Positions 1-8,640 are shown, numbered from the stretch's first letter. The stretch: DNA of 22,961 nt from Priapulus caudatus (GCF_000485595.1 NW_014577099.1:511676-534636), one strand, 5' to 3'. The notes: generated from the letters alone by a model not told the origin. Made by a program: numbers and translations.

Positions 1-40
1 CCCGCATTAGATTGAGGAGGTAGGGAGTCGGCGTGCATGC

Positions 41-259
41 CAGTGGCGTAGCTAGGATTTTTTCAGTGGGGGGGGGGGCACCTGGGGGGCACAGAAAATT
101 TGTGGGGGGCCCCCAGGCCTAATATATACTAGTCTATCTATATTATTTCTATGGTTCTGCCGCACTGCTCAGCACAGGGCAAGTCGCCTTCGTGGGCGAG
201 TCCCGTGATTAAAGTCCTGTGAGCCGGCCCCCAGGCCCCCCCCCGTAGCTACGCCCCTG
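41..259. mobile_element. hAT-type non-autonomous element (MITE), 219 bp
   Basis: The left end begins CAGTGGCGTAGCTA and the right end finishes TAGCTACGCCCCTG, its near inverted complement. G-rich and C-rich tracts lie just inside the left and right ends. The element is flanked by a perfect 8-bp direct repeat GTGCATGC (33-40 and 260-267). An 8-bp target duplication and CAG...CTG termini are hallmarks of the hAT superfamily. It has no coding capacity, so it would depend on a transposase supplied elsewhere. The termini and target duplication are seen directly; the superfamily assignment is inference from them. Confidence 0.8.
120..228 (+). repeat. 109-bp direct repeat, copy A (inside the hAT MITE)
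   Basis: This interior part of the hAT MITE recurs at 287-395 with one substitution that I can see (GTTCTGCC here, GTTCTACC there). It contains a short stem, CGCC-TTCGT-GGCG, nested in a longer pairing between CACAGGG and CCCGTG. Confidence 0.85.
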
Positions 260-276
260 GTGCATGCACGTGTTCT

Positions 277-322
277 ACCATAGAAATAATATATACTAGT
301 CTATCTATATTATTTCTATGGT
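277..322. repeat. Inverted repeat, 15-bp arms
   Basis: ACCATAGAAATAATA at 277-291 is perfectly complementary to TATTATTTCTATGGT at 308-322, with a 16-base loop. It overlaps the start of repeat copy B. Copy A lacks the left arm. Confidence 0.75.
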
Positions 323-395
323 TCTACCGCACTGCTCAGCACAGGGCAAGTCGCCTTCGTGGGCGAGTCCCGTGATTAAAGTCCTGTGAGCCGGC
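287..395 (+). repeat. 109-bp direct repeat, copy B (outside the hAT MITE)
   Basis: This second copy of the MITE interior lies downstream of the right target duplication, so it is not bounded by the hAT termini. Spacing between the copies is 167 bases. Its left part is involved in the inverted repeat 277-322. Confidence 0.85.
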
Positions 396-404
396 GCCCT
401 GGGG

Positions 405-495
405 CCCGTTGTCAGAAACAAAATTAGTCTTAACATTAGTCTTAAGTGCTATCTTAGCATTAACATTAGCATTAATTTTACGATGTGTCTGACAG
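405..495. repeat. Imperfect foldback with internal TTAGTCTTAA-type repeats
   Basis: GTTGTCAGAAACA near 409 pairs imperfectly with TGTCTGACAGC ending at 495. Between them are short repeats of TTAGTCTTAA and TTAGCATTAA. It could be a small degenerate MITE. No target duplication is evident. Confidence 0.3.
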
Positions 496-1064
496 CGACG
501 TCCTAGCTGACTCTTCCTCGGCGCGAAACCGCGTCTATATGTTTACGCGCAACAACGTGACAGACAGCGTCGCACGAACCCGCAGGTTTTGTAACGCGTT
601 GAATTGCTGCGATGGTTAGTTCGCTCTATTACGTACTGTGCATGTCTGTTCGCACACGCGCGTTCTATGCATGTCAAATCTATCCACAACACATCTTTCT
701 TGACGAAGTCTATGCTTGTCAAATAAATCTGCGTGCAATGAAGCAGCGATAACAACGTGCATCACAAAATGTCCCGCGACGCGTCCGTTATTTGATTTAC
801 GTGGTCGGTGGTCCATCTTTATCTCGGGTCAATTGGCCCGTGTGTATGTCGGATGTGCACATGCCAGTCATATAACTATATGACGTACAACAATACATGG
901 TGATATATCTTATACGAAAGTAAAGTTTGCATGGCGCATAGCGTCATAGCAAACAAGAGGCCCAAACACGATGACAATTTCCAACGTTTGCAGTTCGTCT
1001 TGATAGAACAGTTGAGCGTGTACGGTTAGCCATCATACTCAGAAATACGCGTAGAAATATTCTA
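496..1064. other. Gene-free stretch
   Basis: I see no credible gene, RNA or repeat here. The short minus-strand frames at 543-755 and 616-816 overlap each other, have no recognisable domain, and have no supporting splice or promoter context. Confidence 0.5.
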
Positions 1065-1194
1065 GCCGCGGTGAAATTATAGCCCATTTTACCCAATCAG
1101 AGGCCTTGTTACCCATAATTTAACACCGGTACAAATAATTTACCCGCTGTTAAATTATGTGTAACAAGGTAAAGGGGCTATAATTTTACTGCGG
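1065..1194. mobile_element. Foldback MITE with TA target site, 130 bp
   Basis: The left arm begins GCCGCGGTGAAATTATAGCC and the right arm ends with its near complement, GGGGCTATAATTTTACTGCGG. Inner segments CTTGTTAC and TAATTTAACA also have inverted partners, so most of the element can fold on itself. TA dinucleotides flank both ends (1063-1064 and 1195-1196), which suits a TA-targeting superfamily such as Tc1/mariner. TA is a weak target signal on its own. Confidence 0.6.
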
Positions 1195-1196
1195 TA

Positions 1197-3309
1197 AAAA
1201 TAATTTTTTAGTACGAGTACGATGACCAACCATACGCGTGCCTCATAATCGCAGCTTCAATGTTTATGTCTTATGCGGAAAATAATTAGCAGAGATATAG
1301 CGTACATTCAACTCAGTGAGCCACTCAACCTGAGCCTTTAAAATGTGTAAAATATTGTAGGTGGTAAAATATGTATAATAGTATAAAATGAGGCGGTGCA
1401 TGTCTCGAGGGGTGTTGTGTCGGGTAGGGATAGTCTACTATTTGAGCGTGTTGTTTGGGTTGTTTTACCGTGAACCCAGCACCAAGATTATTTATTTATT
1501 ATCATAATATCTCATCATTATTTATTATTTATATCACAAGCGTAGTTATATTTATACACATATATATTTACAAGGGTGTCACGTGTACACGCGCACCTCA
1601 TACATGGACCTAAAACAAAGGTTCGAAGGATATAGTTGATAAATTCAGTTGGGCTCAGTGTTATATGCAGTACAGTGAAGTTGTATTCGGATATTGTAAT
1701 AAGGCGACTTCTTGTTCGATGACGTCTGGCCACGTTGGCCAAATAACCGTCTGACTCGACACAGATTGTGGGCTCGTCCCTGCTGACTATTATATGTGTA
1801 GCTTGTCATTTCGACCGTATGCGTAGACGCTCTGATGAATACAACGAGAGGGGTCAGCTAGGTTAGCTCTATATTGGCATTCTATGTGCTCCTTTATCAT
1901 CGCGTGTGCACCTTTATCCTATGTGCTCCTTTGTCGACCTTTATCGACAGAAATGTGTGAGGTGCTAGTGCTATGGCGTTATGGTGTTATGTAACGGCTG
2001 CCTGCTGAGAAATAATGATCATTACCCTGTCACGAAAATAAGTCGACCTTAGCTTATACGAGCCTCAGAGGTCCACCCATTTGTAAGGAATATGATCGAG
2101 GTCCGAGGAGCTGTCCACCATGATGACTGAGGATTTTCACAAATTGTTTGAAGGAATATCGATCGTTGCTATAACCCCAGGTGCTCATAAGAAATTTTCA
2201 TCATGCGTTTCTGGTTGCCCCTTGATCGTATTTAACATCCGGTATTGCAGACAGTTGAATTTATTTATGTTCTGGTCTGTGCGCGTATATACTATAGCCA
2301 TGTCAGTGAAATAGATGCAGCTAGAATAGTCAATACATACACAAGTACAATATAACGCCATTGTATTTAAATGCAGAGCTTACTCTGGTTGCCCACAATA
2401 GATTGTATATTATGGTAAACTACATATCGCAGTGAAAATATAATGACATTACGCAGTGCTACCTCTTCTTGTCCCACACCGGTTGTAAATGATGTCGTGT
2501 TATCTGAATCATAGTTGGAAGCAAATGCTCTGTACCACGCGGGATTATAAAAATTGCTCTAATATGATCACATCAAGAGCTAATAAAACATATTATTAGC
2601 TTTTGATTACATCGTCGCAACCACGTAACTTCGAGTACCCCGTAACGGTATTGGCGGTAATAGCAGCCGTTAATGCATGAATGCATGGTGAACGTGACAG
2701 GCGTTTTACCGGGCGTTACGTAATGCCTCAGGCGCTTTGTGTATTTACTCGCGTTTGCCATTAAGTCGGTCGATTAAGGGCGAGATCGCGTGCCAAGCTT
2801 AGATCCGTGCGTGTAGACATTTTAGCATAAAAATATCCCGCCAAGGAAGACTATGCTTGCCTGCTCGCGTGAGTGTGTGTTTCTGGAGCATCGGGGACGC
2901 CAATCCTATACTTATAATACGGCAATTGCCCAATCAATCTCTTTCTTTCAAATCCAAATACACAAATAGAAGTCACGTCAGTTTGACTAGAAAAACGGAG
3001 ATGGAAAGCGCTAAGAGCAGAATGGACATATTGTGTAGAACACATCTACACACAGAAAACATACCGTGCAAAATATATAACGCGGGTACCCGAGCGCCTG
3101 CAGCACGCGCTTTTATCTAAATTAACTCGATCTCAAACGGATCACATCTCTATATCTAAAACACCAATAGTAAAATGAGAACCTCGCTCTCGCTAATGTA
3201 CCGTACTTTGAACGAGAGAAATACAATCTATAATAGGAACATTTTCATTACCGGAAATATGTTCAAAGCAAATTGGATATACATTCCTGTATTTAGTTTT
3301 GAAGGGAAT
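1197..3309. other. AT-rich gene-free stretch
   Basis: No gene is supported. The short frames at 1518-1742, 2120-2314, 2573-2761, 2851-3045 and 2857-3120 have no domain resemblance, and some overlap on opposite strands. At about 1883-1950 there is a short degenerate tandem array of units like TGTGCTCCTTTATC. An AT-rich run lies at about 1488-1535. Confidence 0.5.
2572..2607. repeat. Hairpin, 17-bp imperfect stem
   Basis: ATCAAGAGCTAATAA starting at 2572 pairs with TTATTAGCTTTTGAT ending at 2607 across a very short loop. It could be a small foldback remnant. No flanking duplication was identified. Confidence 0.5.
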
Positions 3310-3944
3310 TGCTTGCCGCCCGCTAGCGCAGCGCGCACGCTCTCCCCCTCGATTCACTCCCAGCAATCGATGCGCACACGCACGCAGACACGAAGCTGGT
3401 AGAGCTTATAGACATTCGCCGATACCTGCTCGTTCGTGATAGTGTGCCCAGCCAGCGCCTGTGTCGCTGCATCTGCTGCCGCCGCTGTCGTTGTTGCTTC
3501 GAAAAGGTTGCGTAAGAACCTATAGTTAGTTGGATCGAGGACGCACGAGGCCGACAGAGAAATGAGCGTTTGACAGTGCGTGACATGCTTCTCGGCACTA
3601 GCAGATGATCTGCACCCCCTGTAGATGCAGGAGTAATTACAGCGCAGTGTATATGTATGGACAAGCTGCTGCATAACGTGTCGCAGTCTGGGTACCGTAA
3701 CCCAATATTCACATTCAGCGTTTTCATCGTCGACTTTCCGTCTCAGCGGTGACTGTAGCTTTCTGCGCTCGTGATTATCTGAGGTCTACAGCAACGAAAT
3801 CCATCGGCTCTCTGCAGCGGGCAGTGATATTTTAGTGAGAGAAGCGGGCCGCGGAAGTTGTGGATGATTTGCATGGGGACAGACTCCGAGGAGACAGAAC
3901 CCTGCCTCCAGTTTTGTCGGCGAAGCGAGAAGAGTTTCGTAGCG
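3310..3944 (+). promoter_or_regulatory. Presumed promoter and 5' leader of the FAD oxidoreductase gene
   Basis: Composition shifts here from AT-rich to CpG-richer sequence immediately before the only convincing coding exon, as at many TATA-less animal promoters. No TATA box or transcription start can be assigned from sequence alone. In-frame upstream ATGs occur at 3864 and 3873, after an in-frame stop at 3825-3827, so a slightly longer N-terminus is possible. Minus-strand frames at 3323-3727 and 3354-3674 look like chance readings of this GC-richer stretch. Confidence 0.3.
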
Positions 3945-4403
3945 ATGGCGGTCGCTCTGGCTAGGACCAGAGACGCAGAGAAAGTGACGGCTAGCGACGT
4001 TGCTCTGATATTCTTCACGACGTTCCTCATCGTATGCACGTCGACTGTCATAAAGCTGGGATCGCGTAGGCTTCGATCTTACTGGGCGCGGACGAGAGTC
4101 GTAGTGATCGGTGCTGGTCCCGTGGGACTCACAGCCGCCCTCGTCGCTGCTAGGTCACCGTTCACATCCAAGGTCGTTCTGTACGAGGAGTTATCCCGCT
4201 GGGGCATGATACGCAGGGTACAGCAGATCGCCCTGGATTCACAGAGCGTGAAATATCTGCAAACGCTCGGCGTGGATTTTGGAAATATGGAAGGATGCTG
4301 GGGAAACGGCTGCTTCTTCACACGAATCGGCATTTTCCAGGAATACCTTCTTAGTTTAGTCGAGAAATTAAAAGAAAAGGTGGAAATCAAATTGAAAACG
4401 AAG
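3945..4403 (+). CDS. FAD-dependent oxidoreductase/monooxygenase-like protein, first coding exon (partial)
   Basis: This encodes the first 153 residues of a membrane-anchored flavoprotein. A hydrophobic segment at about residues 19-36 is followed by a basic stretch (K37, R41, R42, R44, R49, R51), which predicts an N-terminal signal anchor with the enzyme domain in the cytosol. Residues 52-69 form the dinucleotide-binding beta-alpha turn with GAGPVG (G56, G58, G61); E81 or E82 sits where the FAD ribose-binding acid is expected. The following stretch, arginine then IALDSQSVKYLQTLGV, resembles the region after the Rossmann motif in group A aromatic-ring monooxygenases. The substrate is unknown. 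ATG 3945 was chosen because it has G at -3 and G at +4; ATG 3864 and 3873 have weaker contexts and would add 27 or 24 residues. The exon ends at AAG|GTGAGC, a strong donor, leaving a phase-0 intron. The remaining catalytic domain lies on later exons that I could not find in the window. The flavoprotein fold is well supported, the exact family is not. Confidence 0.82.
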
Positions 4404-4409
4404 GTGAGC
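4404..4409 (+). other. Predicted 5' splice donor (GTGAGC), start of intron 1
   Basis: AAG|GTGAGC closely matches the metazoan donor consensus. Reading through instead adds only ten residues before a stop and then runs into a transposon end, which supports splicing here. Confidence 0.75.
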
Positions 4410-4437
4410 TTATTTGTTGACGTACGTTCTTAGGAAT

Positions 4438-4736
4438 CAGGGCCGTGGGCTGAGCAAATTCCTAGGGGGGGGGGGCAAAATTTCATGACTTAACTGTGTA
4501 ATAATGAACGACGAGCGCAGCTCTTGATCGACGTCCATAGTGTGGTAGGGGTGGGTCTGAGACAATTGTCTCAAACCCACCCCCTATACCACACTATGGA
4601 CGTCTATAAGGCTTTCACGGATAAGTGACCAAAAAATCACGTTAGGGTTATTTACGATTATTAGCTAAGCTTATTTTTAATTTTGCTCCATAATCTAGGG
4701 CAGCTGCCCCCTTGCCCCCCAGAGGCTAGGGCCCTG
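4438..4736. mobile_element. hAT-like non-autonomous element, about 299 bp, in intron 1
   Basis: The left end starts CAGGGCCGTGGGCT followed by a long G run. The right end finishes with C-rich sequence and GAGGCTAGGGCCCTG. CAGGG...CCCTG termini with G/C tracts inside are common in hAT MITEs. I could not find a clean 8-bp target duplication. The right end is related to sequences ending at 5501 and 10209, so this family has at least three members in the window. It carries the 75-bp palindrome at 4530-4604. Confidence 0.55.
4530..4604. repeat. 75-bp near-perfect palindrome
   Basis: GACGTCCATAGTGTGG at 4530 is mirrored by CCACACTATGGACGTC ending at 4604. The centre is GACAATTGTC at 4561-4570, so there is essentially no loop. 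It lies inside the hAT-like element and could extrude as a cruciform, or as a hairpin in the intron RNA. Confidence 0.85.
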
Positions 4737-4768
4737 GAAATAGTATGAACCTAGCTTAATTTACCCAT

Positions 4769-4832
4769 GTAGCCCCTTTGCTCCCGCTACAGGAAGCGGG
4801 ACAGATTCCTGTAGCGGGAGCGAAGGGGCTAC
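4769..4832. repeat. 64-bp hairpin flanked by GAACCTAGC direct repeats
   Basis: The stem is GTAGCCCCTTTGCTCCCG...TTCC at left against its complement ending GGGGCTAC at right, with one mismatch that I can see and a loop of about 10 bases. GAACCTAGC occurs on both sides (4747-4755 and 4840-4848), and the direct repeat continues imperfectly downstream, which could be a trace of a duplication on insertion. Confidence 0.75.
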
Positions 4833-4858
4833 ACCGGTAGAACCTAGCCGTAAGTTAC

Positions 4859-5123
4859 GCTGATAGGGTCTATGTCTCCCTGGGTACTGCCGGAACGTAC
4901 CCTGGGTACGGTCCGGTATACCGGAGCGCACCCTGGTAACTATCTGATATGGTTAGGGTTAGGGTTAGGGTTAGGGTTAGGATTAGGATTAGGGTTAGGG
5001 TTAGGGAGTAGGCGTAGGCGACTCCCTAGACTCGTTAGTGGAGTAGGCGAGGTACGGTCCGGCATATTAGATAGTACCAGGGTACGTTCCGGCAGTACCC
5101 AGGGAGACATAGACCCTGGCAGC
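4859..5123. mobile_element. Foldback element with long arms, 9-bp flanking repeat and telomere-like core (Mutator-like?)
   Basis: Arms of 47 bp (4859-4905 and 5077-5123) are complementary except for two bases near the tip (GCTGATAGGG against GCTGCCAGGG). Perfect 9-bp direct repeats GTAAGTTAC flank it at 4850-4858 and 5124-5132. Long terminal inverted repeats plus a 9-bp target duplication suit Mutator-like elements. The 9-mer is nearly palindromic, so it could instead extend the inverted arms. Between the arms lie a CCGGTATACCGG palindrome and the TTAGGG tract. The frame at 4872-5162 only translates these repeats. Confidence 0.65.
4953..5006 (+). repeat. Interstitial telomere-like tract, nine TTAGGG-type hexamers
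   Basis: Nine consecutive hexamers: seven TTAGGG and two TTAGGA (the fifth and sixth). This is the metazoan telomere repeat, lying centrally between the inverted arms of the foldback element. Confidence 0.95.
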
Positions 5124-5132
5124 GTAAGTTAC

Positions 5133-5408
5133 CTATTCTCGCTCGCGATCCTCACTACGTGAAACAGTACTAAAGCCTGGTCGAGCTAATATAAACTATG
5201 CACGAACTGCCATCGTTCATGCCATATGCGAAATAAACCACAGGATTGTTAGCCTGTTTCAATATTCAAATAGAATGATTTTACACGGCCCACTACTAGT
5301 TTAGCACCAATCAACCCATCCTAGTTACCTTGTTCAATGGCGGGTTTTGCCGACTTCCGGCAAACAAAAGACACATTTATTGCTATAGATATAAATTTTT
5401 TATAAACT
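5133..5408. other. Unique spacer before duplicated segment
   Basis: AT-rich sequence in which I see no gene or repeat. It lies between the telomere-repeat foldback and the first point where similarity to the later copy can be followed. Confidence 0.5.
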
Positions 5409-5501
5409 TTATAATAAAATATATATAAACTTTTTAAATTTTGTTCCAAAATCTAAGGGGGCAGCTGCCCCCCTTGCCCCCCCCCGCAGGCTACGGCCCT
5501 G
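5409..5501. mobile_element. hAT-like element terminus (right-end fragment)
   Basis: A CAGCTGCCCCCC block, a C-run, and GCAGGCTACGGCCCTG ending at 5501 match the right end of the element ending at 4736. No matching left end is visible upstream, so this looks like a truncated copy. Confidence 0.5.
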
Positions 5502-5689
5502 TAGAGTTTATAGATCCAGTAGCGTTTATAGTTTGAACAAAGTGGCGTGCGATATAGAGAGTACATAAATGCATTAATAGATTATTATAAAAACAGCGCG
5601 TGGATGTCCCGCTACGATCGACATTTTGCCACCAAAGATGGTATATGCAGATGGTAAATAGAGATGGCGTGACACCCGGAGTACATGAC

Positions 5690-5775
5690 TGTATAGAGAT
5701 GATGACAGAATGAGATGAGATGAGAGAGATGTGTAGAATGAATGGAATGAATAGAATAAATAAATAAATGGATTG
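5690..5775. repeat. Degenerate simple repeat (GAGAT / GAATG / AATAA units)
   Basis: Short purine-rich units repeat irregularly. The minus-strand frame 5612-5866 merely translates this tract as Ile-His-Ser runs and is not considered a gene. The same tract recurs at about 10396-10480. Confidence 0.7.
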
Positions 5776-6469
5776 ATGCTGATGGCATCAACAAACAGTC
5801 TCTATGTATTCCATACAGCGCGTATTTATAGTGAGGTGTTCTCGTGTGAATTAGCGCAGCATACACACAACTAGGAAAATGACAGTTTTCGTATAGAAAT
5901 TGTAGGAGAATTTGTCAGCATGGCAAACGTCTGTATAATGGCTTCATGTAATGCGAATGCTACAACATGATTAAAATATCCTTCGACAATACACTCCAAA
6001 GCACATGCATAAAATATAAGCACATATTATGCAAATATACGACATGAATTTATAATATTGTTATTAATAATATATATAATATATATATATTGAATGTATA
6101 ATTAATAGTTTATGTGCGAATAATGCAATCTATCGTTATAACAATATTTTTGAATGATGGCCAACGACAAAATAGACAATACATCTGTTTGTAATATAAT
6201 ATTATACCTTCACAGATAATCAAGAGATTTTCCGCTAGTAATATAACTAGTAGTATATTATCTGTGTTACTTGGCATGTGACATACGTGACAAAGTTGCG
6301 CAATTTATTAATTCGTGTGCTGTTGCTGTTCTATAAAATTGTAATATCATCCGTAACGGCGATTACTGCGACAGGAGTGTTCGGCTTTAGTAAAAAGCGG
6401 ACAGCGGCAATTTTCATGTCCTGTTTACAAGAGGATGGAAATAGCAGCGGGGCAATTGGAGTTGTGCAT

Positions 6470-6514
6470 TATCAGGAGTACATGAATAGAAATTATGTTC
6501 GTGTACTCCTGATA
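6470..6514. repeat. 45-bp hairpin with TATCAGGAGTAC ends
   Basis: TATCAGGAGTAC at 6470 and GTACTCCTGATA ending at 6514 are exact inverse complements. The outer nine bases are shared with the larger palindromic MITE at 10989-11114, so it may be a minimal or internally deleted member of that family. Confidence 0.65.
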
Positions 6515-6705
6515 AAATTATGTCAGGCCCGAGCACATAGTATACACAGATTAAATGTTATACGGGTAAATATAGACCCTGCGACGTTGAATAGCGGCTG
6601 AGCGGAAATATTTACCACGGCCAGGCGAGTGTCCATATAGTTCACTCAGCAGGTAAGCCTGCCAATTCTCGGTTATTGCATGTTTTTCTTTGCTATAGTC
6701 AATAA

Positions 6706-7047
6706 TTATTTATTGATTGCGGCACATTGCAAACACACCTTGCGATTCACGAATCTAACCAGTCCACCCGGAACAGCATCGAGTGCTAACGGCGTATGCA
6801 GTTTGTGTCTGTGTAAATACTCTACAACGCCTACGATGGCATGACGCGCACAATCCTTCATATTTATAGTAACGTCTATTGGTGCTTTCATATCTTCCCA
6901 TATTTCTACTTTGCCGCACCGAAAATTCCCTTTTTGTGATACCACCGAGTCGATTATTCGTGTATTAGTATAGTATGGGTAGAATTGTTGGCAGTGTATG
7001 TTATGTGGACATCCATTCAGAATTGTAACGAGGACATAAAATGTCAT
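6706..7047 (-). CDS. Hypothetical 113-aa open frame, unrecognised (copy 1)
   Basis: An ATG-initiated frame with six cysteines, no clear signal peptide and no domain that I recognise. It remains open in the second copy (11556-11897) with three base differences: one silent, one D/E and one I/M change. A TATA-like AT run lies immediately upstream of the ATG, too close to act as its promoter with a normal leader, and AATAAA overlaps the stop. The frame extends only nine codons upstream before a stop. The flanks are equally conserved between copies, so intactness alone does not prove coding. It could be an exon, a degraded transposon frame, or chance. Confidence 0.25.
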   Translation of the reverse strand: MTFYVLVTILNGCPHNIHCQQFYPYYTNTRIIDSVVSQKGNFRCGKVEIWEDMKAPIDVTINMKDCARHAIVGVVEYLHRHKLHTPLALDAVPGGLVRFVNRKVCLQCAAINK

Positions 7048-7827
7048 TTTATATATTATAAAATGATTTGCGGCTTAATCTAACGTTCCCCATTTTGTTT
7101 TAACCACGCTGCTTTATGACGATCCGAACTTTTGCCCTTCAAGATGATTGCCTATAATTCTTGATATCTCAAGAGGAGTTGGACATGTGACGTTTATGTT
7201 CGGGATATGAGGGTGCGGTGAAAAACAATATACTCAGTGCGAACATAGAAGTAAGCGAGCAAGGTACAGGGTGTGCAAAATGACAAAATGTTGTATTTCC
7301 AATTTGGAATGGTCTCACAGATTCATTAGGGATCTTTATTCTGTTACGAAATGCGACTTACTACTTGTCCAGTAACCGGCCGAGCCCCAAAGTCACTCCG
7401 GAGTTACTGTTGACATTCTGGCAGCCCGCACGTTTGGCGTGGACCTAGCATGCTCCCATAAATTGATTTACCAGAATGATAGATGCATAATGATGTAGTG
7501 CGCTAGCTTAGATTCATCGATAGTTTTTTGTATCAAGTTTATGCACTCGTAGGAATATGTAGGAATGTAGAAATGTAGGAAAATAGAGAAAGTGTCTACT
7601 TAGTGCAAGTATAGAGAACTATCTGAATTCAGTACTAACTATTACTGTCATCGTTGCTGCCACAACAGCAGCAAAAGTAAGAGCTGTAGCAGAAGCGACA
7701 ATAGAAGTACGAAGTCTCTTTGTTACTATTGTCTAACACACATTGCCCAATGACTATGGGTTTATCTAAAACTACCTCTGTCTTAGCTAATATATGGCCG
7801 TTCAGTGACTCGCAAAATACGCAGTAA

Positions 7828-8075
7828 AGGCCTCCGCACATGGTGCGCATTCGGTGCGCGCCGACGGCGCTCCGCCGAATGCGCGCGCAAAATATCTATC
7901 GTGTTTGATTTTTCTGGCTCAGCGCCGTTGGAGCGCGCCAAATTCGCACCGTGTGCGGGCTGGTTTACGTGCTTTGGTCGCCATGGCCACCATGGTCGCG
8001 CATGGTCGCGCATGGTCGCTCATGGGCACCATTGCGTGCGCAAATGGTGCCCGCGTTTAGTGTGCGGGGACGCAT
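7828..8075. mobile_element. GC-rich foldback MITE, Harbinger-like, 248 bp (copy 1)
   Basis: The element starts AGGCCTCCGCACA and ends TGTGCGGGGACGCAT, whose complement is ATGCGTCCCCGCACA. TAA flanks both sides (7825-7827 and 8076-8078), as expected for PIF/Harbinger target sites. Inside are GCGCATTCGG with its inverse, a tandem decamer CATGGTCGCG (7991-8020, three units), and a 29-bp palindrome at 8024-8052 built on GGGCACCATT. Its CpG-dense composition contrasts with the AT-rich surroundings. The plus- and minus-strand frames over it are shadows of its palindromes. Confidence 0.5.
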
Positions 8076-8479
8076 TAAACTAGCGTGATTTGGATTTTGT
8101 GTGAGTTGCTCAGATTTGATTTTGTTTGCCGCTAGCCGGAAATCAAGTCTATTTCTATAACGTTGGCCATTGTTTTTTTTCTGAAGAGGGAGTTGTTAAA
8201 TAAGAGGTTTATAAAAGCCTTTCTTAAAACTGTTGCGAACATATATACTTTCTTGTGCGAATTGAAACTGATATGTAGTTCAAATTCAAATTTATTCATT
8301 TCAATAGAATTACGACTTCAAGTATGCCTTCTGCATCGTTATCATTGTGTTGACAAGGTGCTACAGTAACACTGCAGCCGTACATGGATGGATTGTTCCG
8401 AGCCTAGACTTGCACCTGAGCAGTGTGCAAGAGAAGATTGCTTTGAGAAATAGCATGTTTCTTATGTCCTCTCATTCTT

Positions 8480-8640
8480 CCGTCTCCCTCCCTCCCTCCC
8501 TCCCTCCCCCCTTCAATCCACCCCCGTTCATTTTCCACCCAACCATTCCCTTCCTCCCCCTTCCCCATCTCTCTCTCACCCACTCTCCCTCACAACATTC
8601 TCCGTCTGCCCTGTCTCTATCCTTCTGTCTGACACCCTAT
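8480..8640. repeat. Pyrimidine-rich tract with (CCCT)n core
   Basis: A (TCCC)n core at about 8484-8510 is followed by C/T-rich sequence. Copy 2 has the equivalent at about 13308-13470, with fewer units. The frame 8347-8724 is a Ser/Pro/His-rich translation of this tract. Confidence 0.8.

Noticed and set aside
150-228. Possible tRNA-like or structured RNA in the 109-bp repeat
   Set aside because: Small stems exist, but there is no TTCGANTC-type T-arm or intact cloverleaf, and the sequence is part of a transposon interior.
3323-3727. 134-aa minus frame upstream of the FAD gene
   Set aside because: Arg/Ser/Gln-rich composition without domain, competing with another minus-strand frame in the same region. 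It most likely lies in the promoter and 5' leader of the plus-strand gene.
4872-5162. 96-aa frame with Leu-Gly repeats
   Set aside because: It is a translation of the TTAGGG tract and the inverted arms.
5612-5866. 84-aa minus frame with Ile-His-Ser runs (also 10318-10572)
   Set aside because: Low-complexity translation of degenerate GAGAT/GAATG repeats.
6278-6601. 107-aa plus-strand frame with a weak resemblance of its LQEDGNSSGAIGVVHYQE stretch to the N-terminal strands of Cu/Zn superoxide dismutase
   Set aside because: No copper-binding histidines follow, a 45-bp hairpin interrupts the frame, the upstream part is deleted in copy 2, and the three differences I see between copies in the shared part all alter residues. 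Chance similarity is more likely.
7783-8083. Overlapping Arg/Ala-rich frames on both strands (also 12627-12927)
   Set aside because: They mirror each other through palindromes in a CpG-rich MITE, so open length comes from composition.
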